From the NCBI GenBank assembly GCA_901472455.1, contig LR590464.1:1302001-1366000 (forward strand): 64,000 nucleotides of DNA, in the 5' to 3' direction. The stretch is from Leclercia adecarboxylata (GTDB taxonomy: Bacteria > Pseudomonadota > Gammaproteobacteria > Enterobacterales > Enterobacteriaceae). Positions 10,526-21,695 of the stretch are shown here, piece by piece. Made by a program: the position numbers and the translations under genes. Each line of letters starts with the position of its first letter. The stretch's first letter is position 1. The notes beneath the pieces are model-generated. The model was given only the letters and a program-made list of their open reading frames with translations. It made no database searches and was not told the DNA's origin.

Positions 10526-11757
10526 ATGAGTAGCGTAGATATTCTTGTTCCCGACCTGCCTGAATCCGTCGCTGATGCGACCGTTGCAACCTGGCATAAA
10601 AAACCAGGCGACGCGGTAAAACGCGATGAAGTGCTGGTAGAAATCGAAACTGACAAAGTGGTACTGGAAGTACCGGCTTCAGCGGACGGGCATTCTGGAT
10701 GCAGTGCTGGAAGATGAAGGCACGACTGTGACCTCTCGTCAGCTGCTGGGTCGCCTGCGTGAAGGCAACAGCGCGGGCAAAGAAGTCCAGCGCGAAATCT
10801 GAAGAGAAAGCCTCTACACCGGCCCAGCGCCAGCAGGCTTCTCTGGAAGAGCAGACGAACGACGCACTCAGCCCGGCGATCCGTCGCCTGCTGGCAGAGC
10901 ACACTCTCGACGCGGCTGCCATTAAAGGCACCGGTGTGGGTGGTCGTCTGACCCGTGAAGACATTGAAAAACACCTGGCGAAAGCGCCTTCTGACGCAAA
11001 AGCTGAAGCGAAAGCACCGGCAGCCGCACCAGCAGCACAGCCTGCACTGGGCGCTCGCAGCGAAAAAACGCGTGCCGATGACTCGCCTGCGTAAGCGCGT
11101 GGCCGAGCGTCTGCTGGAAGCGAAAAACTCCACCGCGATGCTGACCACCTTCAACGAAGTGAACATGAAGCCAATCATGGACCTGCGTAAGCAGTACGGT
11201 GACGCGTTTGAAAAACGTCACGGTATCCGTCTGGGCTTTATGTCCTTCTACGTGAAAGCCGTTGTTGAAGCCCTGAAACGCTTCCCGGAAGTGAACGCCT
11301 CCATCGATGGCGATGATGTGGTTTATCACCAACTACTTCGACGTCAGCATGGCCGTTTCTACCCCGCGCGGCCTGGTGACCCCGGTTCTGCGTGATGTAG
11401 ACACCTTGGGCATGGCTTGACATCGAGAAGAAAATCAAAGAACTGGCCGTGAAAGGCCGTGACGGCAAGCTGACCGTAGAAGACCTGACTGGCGGTAACT
11501 TCACCATTACCAACGGCGGCGTTTTCGGCTCGCTGATGTCTACCCCGATCATCAACCCACCACAGAGCGCGATCCTGGGCATGCATGCCATCAAAGATCG
11601 TCCTATGGCGGTTGACGGTAAAGTCGAGATCTTGCCGATGATGTACCTGGCGCTCTCCTACGATCACCGTCTGATCGACGGCCGCGAGTCTGTGGGCTTC
11701 CTGGTGGCAATTAAAGAGCTGCTGGAAGATCCAACCCGTCTGCTGCTGGACGTTTAG
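10526..11757 (+). CDS. sucB: 2-oxoglutarate dehydrogenase E2 (dihydrolipoyl succinyltransferase)
   Basis: Core of the oxoglutarate dehydrogenase complex. An N-terminal lipoyl domain carries Lys44 ([10 protein letters not shown]). It is followed by an Ala/Pro-rich linker and a peripheral-subunit-binding domain ([11 protein letters not shown]). The C-terminal acyltransferase has catalytic His/Asp in [12 protein letters not shown]. At least five single-base errors interrupt it (near 10688, 10790, 11066, 11331 and 11417). Conserved protein resumes after each one, so the gene is almost surely intact in the organism at about 405-410 residues. It starts 14 bases after sucA. Confidence 0.93.
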
Positions 11758-11767
11758 TTTTTAGCCG

Positions 11768-11805
11768 TACTGCCCGGCGGCACTTTGACTGCCGGGCCTA
11801 CAAAA
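11768..11805. repeat. REP-type palindrome between sucB and sucC
   Basis: GCCCGGCGGCACTTTGACTGCCGGGC followed by CTACAA is a typical repetitive extragenic palindrome. Located inside the suc operon, it may bind DNA gyrase or protect upstream mRNA, as other REP units do. Confidence 0.75.
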
Positions 11806-11845
11806 AGCATGACCTAACGATTACCCTGAAGGATGGATAGAACAC

Positions 11846-13013
11846 ATGAACTTACATGAATATCAGGCAAAACAGCTGTTTGCCCGGTATGGCTTGCCGG
11901 CTCCGGTGGGTTATGCCTGCAATACCCCTCGTGAAGCAGAAGAAGGCCGCATCTAAAATCGGCGCCGGTCCTTGGGTAGTGAAATGTCAGGTTCACGCTG
12001 GCGGCCGCGGTAAAGCGGGCGGTGTGAAAGTTGTTAACAGTAAAGAAGAGATCCGCGCCTTTGCTGAACATTGGCTCGGCAAACGTCTGGTGACCTACCA
12101 GACAGACGCAGGCGGCCAGCCGGTTAACCAGATCCTGGTTGAAGCGGCGACCGACATTGCAAAAGAATTGTACCTCGGCGCAGTGGTAGACCGTAGCTCC
12201 CGTCGCGTGGTGTTTATGGCCTCTACCGAAGGCGGCGTGGAAATCGAGAAAGTAGCGGAAGAGACCCCGCACCTGATCCACAAAGTCGCTATCGATCCGC
12301 TGGCAGGCCCAATGCCTTACCAGGGACGTGAGCTGGCATTCAAACTGGGTCTGGAAGGCAAACTGGTGCAGCAATTCACCAAGATCTTCATGGGCCTGGC
12401 GACCATCTTCCTGGAGCGCGACCTGGCGCTGATCGAAATCAACCCGCTGGTTATCACCAAACAGGGCGATCTGATCTGCCTCGACGGCAAACTGGGCGCT
12501 GACGGCAACGCACTCTTCCGCCAGGCGGATCTGCGCGAAATGCGCGACCAGTCTCAGGAAGATCCACGTGAAGCGCAGGCTGCACAGTGGGAACTGAACT
12601 ACGTGGCACTCGATGGCAACATCGGTTGCATGGTTAACGGTGCGGGCCTGGCAATGGGTACCATGGACATCGTTAAGCTGCACGGCGGCGAGCCGGCAAA
12701 CTTCCTCGATGTGGGCGGCGGCGCAACCAAAGAGCGCGTGACCGAAGCCTTCAAAATCATCCTCTCTGACGACAACGTGAAAGCGGTTCTGGTGAACATC
12801 TTCGGCGGCATCGTACGTTGCGACCTGATCGCTGACGGCATCATCGGTGCGGTAGAAGAAGTGGGCGTGAACGTCCCGGTGGTTGTGCGTCTGGAAGGGA
12901 ACAACGCTGAACTCGGCGCGAAAAAACTGGCTGACAGCGGCCTGAATATTATTGCAGCGAAAAGTCTGACGGATGCCGCTCAGCAGGTAGTTGCCGCAGT
13001 GGAGGGGAAATAA
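11846..13013 (+). CDS. sucC: Succinyl-CoA synthetase beta subunit
   Basis: ATP-grasp subunit that makes ATP from succinyl-CoA hydrolysis together with SucD. It begins [16 protein letters not shown] and shows the nucleotide-binding stretch [15 protein letters not shown], the metal-binding region EINPLV and the C-terminal CoA-ligase part ending AAVEGK. One extra G near 11943 (AAGGCC) shifts the first 30 codons relative to the rest. Corrected length is 388 residues, exactly the family norm. The stop overlaps the sucD ATG by one base (TAATG). Confidence 0.95.
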
Positions 13014-13883
13014 TGTCCGTTTTAATTAATAAAGATACCAAAGTCATCTGCCAGGGCTTCACCGGTAGCCAGGGTTCATTCCACTCTGAGCAGGCGATTG
13101 CCTACGGTACGCAGATGGTTGGCGGCGTGACGCCAGGTAAAGGCGGCACCACCCATCTGGGCCTGCCGGTGTTCAACACCGTACGTGAAGCGGTAGAAGC
13201 GACCGGCGCAACCGCCACCGTGATCTACGTTCCGGCGCCGTTCTGCAAAGACTCCATTCTGGAAGCCATCGACGCAGGCATCAAACTGATCATCACCATC
13301 ACCGAAGGCATCCCGACCCTGGATATGCTGACCGTGAAAGTGAAGCTGGACGAAGCCGGCGTGCGCATGATCGGGCCAAACTGCCCGGGGCGTGATCACC
13401 CCAGGCGAATGCAAAATCGGCATTATGCCGGGCCACATTCACAAGCCAGGCAAAGTGGGTATCGTTTCCCGCTCTGGTACGCTGACCTATGAAGCGGTTA
13501 AGCAGACCACCGACTACGGTTTCGGCCAGTCCACCTGTGTGGGCATCGGCGGTGACCCAATCCCGGGTTCTAACTTCATCGACATCCTGAAGCTGTTCCA
13601 GGAAGACCCGCAGACTGAAGCGATCGTGATGATCGGTGAAATCGGCGGCAGCGCGGAAGAAGAAGCGGCTGCTTACATCAAAGACCACGTGACTAAGCCA
13701 GTTGTTGGCTACATCGCGGGTGTGACTGCGCCGAAAGGCAAGCGTATGGGCCACGCGGGCGCCATCATCGCGGGCGGCAAAGGTACTGCGGATGAGAAAT
13801 TCGCGGCGCTGGAAGCAGCAGGCGTGAAAACCGTTCGCAGCCTGGCTGACATCGGCGAAGCGCTGAAGTCCATCATCAAGTAA
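13013..13883 (+). CDS. sucD: Succinyl-CoA synthetase alpha subunit
   Basis: CoA-binding subunit carrying the phosphohistidine of succinyl-CoA synthetase. The Rossmann motif [11 protein letters not shown] lies near residue 15, and the phosphorylated histidine is in [11 protein letters not shown] (about residue 247). One extra G in the GGGG run near 13387 breaks the frame around residue 125. Corrected length is 289 residues, as in E. coli. Last gene of the operon, followed by a small-RNA-like 3' region and a terminator. Confidence 0.95.
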
Positions 13884-13970
13884 ATCCTCTCTGCTCCCCG
13901 AGTGGGGAGCTTTGACATAATAAAATGTCTGTTTCGACATGGTTGGCCGCTACACAGCGGCCTTTTTTAT
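13884..13970 (+). ncRNA. sdhX: SdhX (RybD)-type 3'UTR small RNA
   Basis: In E. coli the SdhX small RNA is cut from the 3' untranslated region of sucD and links TCA-cycle expression to acetate metabolism. Here the same position holds a short untranslated stretch with two hairpins, the second being the operon terminator. The assignment rests on position and structure; I have not aligned it. Confidence 0.55.
13945..13970 (+). terminator. Terminator of the sdh-suc operon
   Basis: GGCCGCTACACAGCGGCC followed by TTTTTTATT: a six-base stem, six-base loop and U-tract. It ends just where the convergent mngR begins its 3' end. Confidence 0.9.
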
Positions 13971-14683
13971 TGCCTGCGTTTGGCAACCAGCGTGAATTTA
14001 TAATCGTCGCTGTTAAACACGTTGCGGCTGTATTCAAACACGCGACCGTCTTTTAAAAATCCGCGCGACACCTTTTCCAGGATCGGTTTTGCCGGATCGA
14101 GCGCCAGCGCGGCGATCGCCTCCTGCGATGGCATGATCGGCACCAGCTCCTGCTCGCTGCGATCGATCGTCATCTTTTTAATCTGCTCGATGTAGTGATA
14201 TTTGGAGTTTTCCATCACTTCCCAGGTGAGGTCAGAGAACATGGCCAGCGGCATCCACGTTTCTTCCAGATTCACCGGTTTTCGCTTAATAAAGCGCACC
14301 CGTTTGACATGCCAGACGTTGTCATCGGGATTGATATCCAGTTTTTCTGCCAGCTTGGTGTCGGCTTTTACCACTTCAAAAATTTTTACATCGCTATGCG
14401 TATCCACGTTTCTGTCGGCGAGCTTCTCGTAAAAGCCGGTGAGCTGGTAGATATCATAATTGACGCGCTCTTCTTTGACGTAAGAGCCGCTGCCCTGAAT
14501 GCTTTCAATAATCTGCTCTTCGGTCAGCAGTTTTAGCGCCTGGCGAACCGTCACCCGGCTGACGCTGAACGCCTCCTGTAGCGTGGATTCCGTTGGCAAC
14601 GCGTCTCCAGGCTGTAAAACACCGGTGTTAATTTTCTCACGTAGCGCATCGGCTATCTGCCGGTACATCGGTTTATTACCCAT
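13967..14683 (-). CDS. mngR: GntR-family repressor of mannosylglycerate utilisation
   Basis: Transcription factor (formerly FarR) of the HutC/FadR-type GntR group. The N-terminal winged helix-turn-helix spans about residues 5-70 (YRQIADALREKI, LPTESTLQEAFSVSRVTVRQAL). The rest is a UTRA ligand-binding domain ending FTLVAKRRQ. It has 238 residues and an intact frame. Divergent from mngAB across 171 bases containing a TTGTA/TACAA palindrome, which fits autoregulation and control of mngA. Its stop overlaps the T-tract of the suc terminator. Confidence 0.92.
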   Translation of the reverse strand: MGNKPMYRQIADALREKINTGVLQPGDALPTESTLQEAFSVSRVTVRQALKLLTEEQIIESIQGSGSYVKEERVNYDIYQLTGFYEKLADRNVDTHSDVKIFEVVKADTKLAEKLDINPDDNVWHVKRVRFIKRKPVNLEETWMPLAMFSDLTWEVMENSKYHYIEQIKKMTIDRSEQELVPIMPSQEAIAALALDPAKPILEKVSRGFLKDGRVFEYSRNVFNSDDYKFTLVAKRRQ

Positions 14684-14735
14684 TTGCAGTGCCCGTCTAA
14701 TACCTTTTCATCGAATTATGCCTTCAGCATCTAAA

Positions 14736-14750
14736 TTGTAAATAATACAA
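14736..14750. promoter_or_regulatory. Probable MngR operator
   Basis: TTGTAAATAATACAA is an inverted repeat with five-base arms between mngR and mngA. A related half-site (GATACAAATTAT) follows at about 14755. GntR-family repressors typically bind such palindromes; the assignment to MngR is from position. Confidence 0.55.
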
Positions 14751-14773
14751 ATTAGATACAAATTATCGTCGTT

Positions 14774-14789
14774 AGTGAAAGTGATCACA
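14774..14789. promoter_or_regulatory. CRP-cAMP site upstream of mngA
   Basis: AGTGA-AAGTGA-TCACA differs from the CRP consensus (TGTGA-N6-TCACA) at one position. Catabolite control fits a sugar PTS operon. Confidence 0.7.
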
Positions 14790-14854
14790 TAAATGTATTA
14801 TTTGGTCTGCCACAATTCCCCGCAGACAATAACAACATCCATGTGAGGATCTTG

Positions 14855-16772
14855 ATGAACCTGACGACCCTGACCCACCCGAACGCCATCTGCGTGCAGG
14901 CGCACTATGCCAACCGCGATGAAGCCATACGCCAGCTCACCCTGCGGCTACTGGATTTGGGCAAAATTACCGACGGGGAGGCATTTTTAACAGAAGTGCT
15001 GCAACGTGAATCGCTTGGCCCCACCGCGTTGGGCGAAGGACTGGCGGTGCCCCATGGCAAATCGTCTGCCGTGAAAGAGGCGGCCTTCGCCGTAGCCACC
15101 TTAAGCACGCCGCTTACATGGGAGGGCGTGGATGGCCCGGAGGACGTAGAGCTAATTTTTCTGCTCGCCATTCCGCCTGCCGAAGCAGGTTCAACACACA
15201 TTCAGCTGTTGACGGAGCTGACGTCCAGACTGGCTGATGATGCCCTGCGAGCAAGAGTGATGGCAGCTACCACGGCAGATGCTCTGCTGGCTGCGCTGGA
15301 CGATGTCCCCCAGGCAGAAGAGGCTACAGCGTTGGTGGATGCGCCAACCCGTGGTCTGTGTGACCGCCTGTCCAGCGGGGATCGCCCATACCTATATGGC
15401 GGCTGAATACCTGGAAAAAGCAGGGCGGAAGCTCGGCGTCAACGTGGTGGTCGAGAAGCAGGGGGCGAACGGCATTGAGGGGCGTCTCACCGCGCAGCAG
15501 TTACAGGAGGCCAAAGCGTGCATCTTTGCGGCGGAGGTGGCCATCAAAGAGCATGAGCGTTTTCAGGGGATCCCCGCCATTTCCGTACCGGTTGCGGAAC
15601 CGCTGCGCCATGCTGAAGCACTCATCGAGCGCGCGTTGGCGCTCAAGCCCTCAACCGATGCGCGTCATGCGCATGGCGATACCGAAACGAAAAAGAGCGT
15701 TAAAACCGAGCTCAAGCAGGCGCTCCTTAGCGGTATCTCTTTTGCGGTGCCGCTGATCGTTGCCGGCGGTACGGTGCTGGCCGTGTCGGTACTGCTGGCG
15801 CAAATCCTGGGCCTGCAGCACCTGTTCGACCAGGAAAACTCGTGGCTGTGGATGTATCGCAAGCTCGGCGGCGGCATGCTTGGCATCCTGATGGTGCCTG
15901 TCCTTGCGGCCTATACCGCTTACTCGCTGGCAGATAAACCCGCACTGACGCCGGGCTTTGCGGCCGGTCTTGCAGCCAATATGATTGGCTCCGGTTTTCT
16001 GGGCGCGATCATCGGTGGGCTGATTGCGGGCTACCTGATGCGCTGGGTGAAAAGTCACATCCGCCTGAGCAGCCGCTTCAACGGCTTTCTAACCTTTTAT
16101 CTCTATCCGGTCATTGGCGTGCTGGGCGCGGGCAGCCTGATGCTGTTTGTCATCGGCGAACCGGTGGCCTGGCTTAATAACACGCTCACCGCCTGGCTTA
16201 ACGGTCTTTCCGGCGCAAATGCCCTGCTCCTGGGGGCGATCCTCGGGTTTATGTGCTCATTCGATTTGGGTGGGCCGGTCAATAAAGCCTCTTATGCGTT
16301 CTGCCTGGGGGCAATGGCGAACGGCGTGTACGGTCCCTATGCGATTTTTGCCTCCGTCAAAATGGTGTCGGCCTTTACCGTTACCGCGTCAACAATGCTG
16401 GCCCCGCATCTCTTTAAGCAGTTTGAAATTGAAACCGGCAAATCAACGTGGCTGCTGGGGCTGGCGGGTATCACCGAAGGGGCGATTCCGATGGCGATCG
16501 AAGATCCGCTGCGGGTGATTGGCTCGTTTGTTCTCGGCTCGATGGCAACGGGCGCGATTGTGGGCGCGATGGGCATTGGTTTGTCCACGCCGGGGGCAGG
16601 CATTTTCTCCCTCTTTTTACTTCATGATGCTGGCATGGGCGGCATGACTGCTGCGGCGGGCTGGTTTGGCGCGGCGCTGGTGGGCACCGCCATCTCCACG
16701 CTCATTTTACTGCTCTGGCGACGCCAGGCGGTGAAGAAGGGCACCTACCTCACTGAAGACGTTACGCCATAA
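14855..16772 (+). CDS. mngA: PTS 2-O-alpha-mannosyl-D-glycerate transporter, EIIABC
   Basis: Fructose-family PTS permease that imports and phosphorylates mannosylglycerate. Domains in order: EIIA with phospho-His67 (GLAVPHGKS), EIIB with its active cysteine in VCVTACPAGIAHTY, and a multi-span EIIC (about residues 270-630). I chose the ATG at 14855 because GAGG lies seven bases upstream; a GTG at 14843 would add four residues. One extra base near 15347 separates EIIA from EIIB into two frames; corrected length is 638 residues. It is followed after 23 bases by mngB. Confidence 0.93.
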
Positions 16773-16795
16773 ACACTCACTAACAGGAAACGAAG

Positions 16796-19433
16796 ATGAA
16801 AGCTGTATCTCGCGTTCATATCACGCCACATATGCACTGGGACCGTGAGTGGTACTTCACCACCGAAGCGTCACGTATTCTCCTGGTCAATAATATGGAG
16901 GAGATCCTCACCCGCCTCGAACAAGATGAGGAGTATAAATATTACGTTCTCGATGGCCAGACGGCGGTGCTGGAAGACTACTTCGCAGTGAAGCCGGAAA
17001 ACCGGCCCCGCGTAAAGGCGATGGTAGAAGCCGGTAAGCTGATTATCGGCCCCTGGTATACCCAGACCGATACCACTATCGTCTCCGGCGAGTCGATTGT
17101 ACGTAACCTGATGTACGGCATTCGTGACTGCATGGCGTTTGGCGAGCCAATGAAAATTGGCTACCTGCCGGACTCTTTTGGGATGTCCGCGCAGCTCCCC
17201 CACATTTATAACGGTTTCGGTATTACGCGCACGATGTTCTGGCGCGGCTGCTCCGAACGTCACGGCACCGATAAAACCGAATTCCTGTGGCAGAGCATGG
17301 ACGGCAGCGAAGTAACGGCACAGGTGCTGCCGCTGGGTTACGCAATTGGTAAGTACTTACCGGAGGACGAAGCCGGGCTACGTAAACGACTCGACAATTA
17401 CTTTGAGGTGCTGGAAAACGCCTCTGTGACCAAAGAGATTTTGCTGCCCAACGGGCATGACCAGATGCCGTTGCAGCAGAACATTTTCGCGGTGATGGAT
17501 AAGCTTCGTGAAATTTACCCGCAGCGTAAATTTGTAATGAGCCGGTTCGAGGAGGTGTTCCGGCACATTGATGCGCACCGTGATGAACTGGCGACGCTGA
17601 AAGGGGAGTTTATCGACGGCAAATACATGCGTGTGCACCGGACAATTGGCTCCACGCGCATGGATATCAAAATTGCCCACGCCCGTATTGAGAATAAAAT
17701 CGTCAACATCCTTGAGCCGCTGGCGACGCTCGCCTGGACGCTGGGTTTTGAGTATCACCACGGTCTGCTGGAAAAAATGTGGAAAGAGATCCTCAAAAAC
17801 CATGCCCACGACAGCATCGGCTGCTGCTGTAGCGACAAGGTTCATCGCGAGATTGTCTCCCGGTTCGAACTGGCTGAAGACATGGCCGACAACCTGACTC
17901 TTTTTTATATGCGTAAGATTGTCGACAACATGCCACAAAGCGATGAAGACAAGCTGGTGATGTTCAATCTGATGCCCTGGCCACGTGAAGAAGTGGTTAA
18001 CACCACCATCCGTCTGCGCGCCAGTCAGTTCCGTTTGCTGGACGATAAGGGCAATACGATCCCCTGTTTTATCCGTCACGCCCGTGAAATCGACCCCGGA
18101 CTGATTGACCGGCAGATCGTGCATTACGGGAATTACGACCCTTTTATGGAATTTGATATTCAGTTCCGCCAGATCCTGCCGTCGATGGGCTATTGCACGC
18201 TCTACATTGAGCCGCATGTCGCCGGTAAGATACTGCCATCGGTAAAACCTACCGGGGCGTTGCTGGAAAATACGTTCTGGCAAATCGATCTGAACCGCGA
18301 CGGCACGCTGCGTTTGCGCGACAAAGAGTCCGGCCTGGTCTATGACCGGGTGCTGGAACTTGAAGAGAGTTCTGATGATGGCGATGAGTACGACTACTCC
18401 CCTTCACGCGAAGAGTGGCGACTCACTTCAGCGCAAGGAGAGCATGACGTCGAGGTGATTCATGAAGGCTGGCAGAGCAGGGCGGTTATCCGGCATCGGA
18501 TGGCCGTTCCGGCGAATCTGGCCGAACGCTCGGCGCGCCAACAACATGGATCTCTTGAGGCCGAGATTGAGGTAACGCTTAGCCACAATAGCAGGCGCAT
18601 CGACGTGGCGGTGCGGCTGGACAATCAGGCCGACGACCACCGGGTTCGGGTACTGATCCCCACGCCGTTTAACACCGAAGAGGTGTTATCCGACACGCAG
18701 TTTGGATCGCTGACGCGCCCTGTGCAGGATGACGCCATGACAAACTGGCAGGAGGAGGGCTGGAAGGAAGCGCCGCTGCCGGTCTGGAATCTCCTTAATT
18801 ACGCAGTTCTCCAGGAAAAGCGTAACGGGATGGCGCTGTTTACCGAGGGGCTGCGTGAATTTGAAGTGGTGGGGGAGGGCCAAAAAACGTTTGCCCTGAC
18901 TTTACTTCGCGGGGTAGGGCTGCTTGGGAAGGAGGATTTACTCCTGCGTCCGGGCCGGCCATCCGGCATCAAAATGCCTGTTCCTGATTCCCAAATGCGT
19001 GGCGAGATGCGTTGCCGTTTCAGCCTGTTGAGTTTTAGCGGTTCGCCAGTGAGTGCGGGTATTGCGCAGCAGGCGAAGTCATGGCTCACCCCCGTGCAGT
19101 GCTATAACAAAATCCCGTGGGACGCGATGAAGCTGAACCGCACCACGTTCACGACCCCTGGTCACTATAGCCTGTTAACGCTCGCACCGAATGGATGTGT
19201 TCTCAGCGCCCTGAAGAAGGCTGAAGATCGTGATGAGGCTTGTTCTTCGTGTGTTCAACCCTTCTCAGTCCCATTCCTCTGATGTCGCATTCTCCATGAG
19301 CCGGGCTATCAAAGGGGGCAGCGAAACGGACATGAATGAGGTGATAAAGGCGCCGCTGCAAGGAGGTAAAGAGTTTGTAGAGGCCTTGCGGCCGGGGCAA
19401 TCGCGAACCTTTAGTCTCGAAATAGGCAAATAA
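16796..19433 (+). CDS. mngB: Mannosylglycerate hydrolase (GH38 alpha-mannosidase)
   Basis: Hydrolyses 6-phospho-mannosylglycerate to mannose 6-phosphate and glycerate after uptake by MngA. The GH38 zinc and active-site motifs are clear: HMHWDREW at 12-19 and the nucleophile Asp126 in [20 protein letters not shown] follows in the middle region. The frame is open to about residue 810. One error near 19222-19240 then shifts the last 65 residues, which continue as [15 protein letters not shown] to GK-stop. Corrected length is about 878 residues, as expected. Confidence 0.93.
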
Positions 19434-19446
19434 CCTTTCCAGCAAT

Positions 19447-19480
19447 TAAAAGGTCACAGCGCATGTGACCTTTTGTTTCA
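19447..19480 (+). terminator. Terminator after mngB
   Basis: AAAAGGTCACAGCGCATGTGACCTTTT then GTTTCATT: a ten-base A/T-capped stem with a short T-rich tail, 14 bases beyond mngB. Confidence 0.85.
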
Positions 19481-20107
19481 TTAAATAGTCACATCGCGGT
19501 GTTAATTTTAAGGTGGATAAAGGTAAGTTAAATGTAATTGTGCAAAATTGCACACCCGCAATGAATAACGCTTTGCGGCAATAAACAGGCGGTGTTTTTC
19601 TTAAAGCAAAACCGGTTCATCCTTCCTCGTTAATAAAAATCACTTTTATTTATATTATTTCCAGAATTCGATAACCATTAACACCTCGGGATATACATAT
19701 CATTAACATGATTTTTACTATTTAACCCACATTAAACATCGTTAACAATCAGGCGCGTTTTTGATTTAAATCAATGTTTAATGCCTGGAAAAAGGCGTCA
19801 AAAGGCGCTAAATTGTTCGCGATCAAAACGCACCAAAAGTGGTAGTTTTGCTATAAATTGATCATCGTCGAAAAATGTAAATCTGATTCAATAAAACCTG
19901 TTTATTGTAAGGGGTTTGCAGCGTATTATATTTGCGGGATCAATTTATTTTTTCTTAACCTATTTGTAACCTTTCACTCTCGCTTTTTTCTTTCCAGAGG
20001 CAGGCGTGACGATAAGGATGCGAATAATTTGTTTTGGGGCATGTGTGTGAATCCTTATCTAACAGGTTTCACTCTCGAAGTCTTCATGCGATGAGCAAGG
20101 AGTCATG
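19481..20107 (+). promoter_or_regulatory. cydA upstream control region
   Basis: About 630 very A/T-rich bases with no credible gene. E. coli has the same long cyd leader with several promoters and multiple ArcA and FNR sites. GTTAAC/ATTAAC-type steps recur at about 19676-19746, which is compatible with ArcA binding, but I mark only the FNR box separately. Confidence 0.6.
19761..19774. promoter_or_regulatory. FNR box upstream of cydA
   Basis: TTGATTTAAATCAA is a perfect match to the FNR consensus TTGAT-N4-ATCAA. In E. coli FNR represses cyd under strict anoxia while ArcA activates it at low oxygen. Confidence 0.85.
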
Positions 20108-21680
20108 ATGTTAGATGTAGTCGAACTGTCGCGCTTACAGTTTGCCTTGACCGCTATGTACCATTTCCTGTTTGTGCCACTGACGCTCGGTATGGCGTTC
20201 CTGCTGGCCATTATGGAGACGGTCTACGTTCTTTCCGGCAAACAGATTTATAAAGATATGACCAAGTTCTGGGGCAAGTTGTTTGGAATCAACTTTGCAC
20301 TGGGCGTGGCAACCGGTCTGACCATGGAGTTCCAGTTCGGGACTAACTGGTCTTATTATTCTCACTATGTTGGGGATATCTTCGGGTGCGCCGCTGGCCA
20401 TTGAAGGTCTGATGGCCTTCTTCCTCGAATCCACCTTTGTAGGTCTGTTCTTCTTCGGCTGGGATCGTCTGGGCAAAGTCCAGCACATGGCGGTAACCTG
20501 GCTCGTCGCGTTAGGCTCTAACCTGTCCGCGCTGTGGATCCTGGTGGCCAACGGCTGGATGCAGAACCCTATCGCGTCAGACTTTAACTTCGAAACCATG
20601 CGCATGGAGATGGTCAGCTTCTCCGAGCTGGTGCTGAACCCGGTTGCTCAGGTGAAATTCGTTCACACTGTGGCTTCTGGCTATGTCTGCGGTGCAATGT
20701 TCATCATGGGCATCAGCGCCTACTATATGCTGCGTGGTCGTGACTTCGGCTTTGCGAAGCGCTCCTTCGCCATCGCGGCGAGCTTCGGTATGGCAGCTAT
20801 CCTCTCTGTTATCGTGCTGGGTGATGAATCCGGTTACGAGATGGGCGACGTACAAAAAACCAAACTGGCCGCCATCGAAGCAGAGTGGGAAACCCAACCG
20901 GCTCCGGCAGCCTTCACCCTGTTTGGTATTCCCGATCAGGATGCACAGGAAAACCACTTTGCTATTCAGATCCCTTATGCGTTGGGCATCATTGCCACCC
21001 GCTCCGTGGATACGCCGGTTTATCGGTCTGAAAGATCTGCTGGTGCAGCATGAAGAGCGTATCCGTAACGGGATGAAAGCTTACTCCCTGCTGGAGCAGC
21101 TGCGTTCCGGCTCTACCGATCAGTCCGTTCGCGATCAGTTCAACGACGTGAAAAAAGACCTTGGTTACGGCCTGCTGCTGAAACGCTATACCCCGAACGT
21201 CTCTGACGCGACGGAAGAGGCAGATTCAGCTGGCGACCAAAGACTCGATTCCACGCGTTGCGCCGCTGTACTTCGCGTTCCGTATCATGGTTGGCTGCGG
21301 CATCATCATGCTGTTGATCATTGGCGCCTCCTTCTGGTCGGTCATTCGTAACCGTATCGGTCAGCGTAAATGGCTGCTGCGTGCTGCGCTGTACGGCATG
21401 CCATTGCCGTGGATCGCCATCGAATCCGGCTGGTTTGGTTGCGGAATATGGCCGTCAGCCATGGGCTATCGGTGAGGTGTTGCCAACTGCGGTGGCGAAC
21501 TCATCCCTGACCCCTGGGGACCTGATTTTCTCCATGCTGCTGATTTGTGGCCTGTACACCCTGTTCCTGGTGGCTGAACTGTTCCTGATGTTCAAGTTTG
21601 CGCGCCTTGGTCCAAGCAGCCTGAAACGGGTCGCTACCACTACGAGCAGTCCACCGGTCGCTTCTCAGCCGGCACGCTAA
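20108..21680 (+). CDS. cydA: Cytochrome bd-I ubiquinol oxidase subunit I
   Basis: Quinol-oxidising, heme-carrying subunit of the high-affinity terminal oxidase. His19 (heme ligand, AMYH), the heme/quinone region [12 protein letters not shown] and the EYGRQPW signature are all readable. Extra bases near 20386, 21023, 21223 and 21443, plus a compensating pair near 21625-21655, split it into pieces. Net +4 bases bring 1573 bases to the expected 522 codons plus stop. Tandem ATGs occur at 20105 and 20108; the second gives [10 protein letters not shown] as in the family. First gene of cydABX-ybgE. Confidence 0.95.
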
Positions 21681-21695
21681 GACAGGAGTCGTCAA

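Noticed and set aside
13967..19433. mngRAB as a recently acquired island
   Set aside because: The same genes occupy the same position between sucD and cydA in E. coli, and no mobility genes or flanking repeats are visible.
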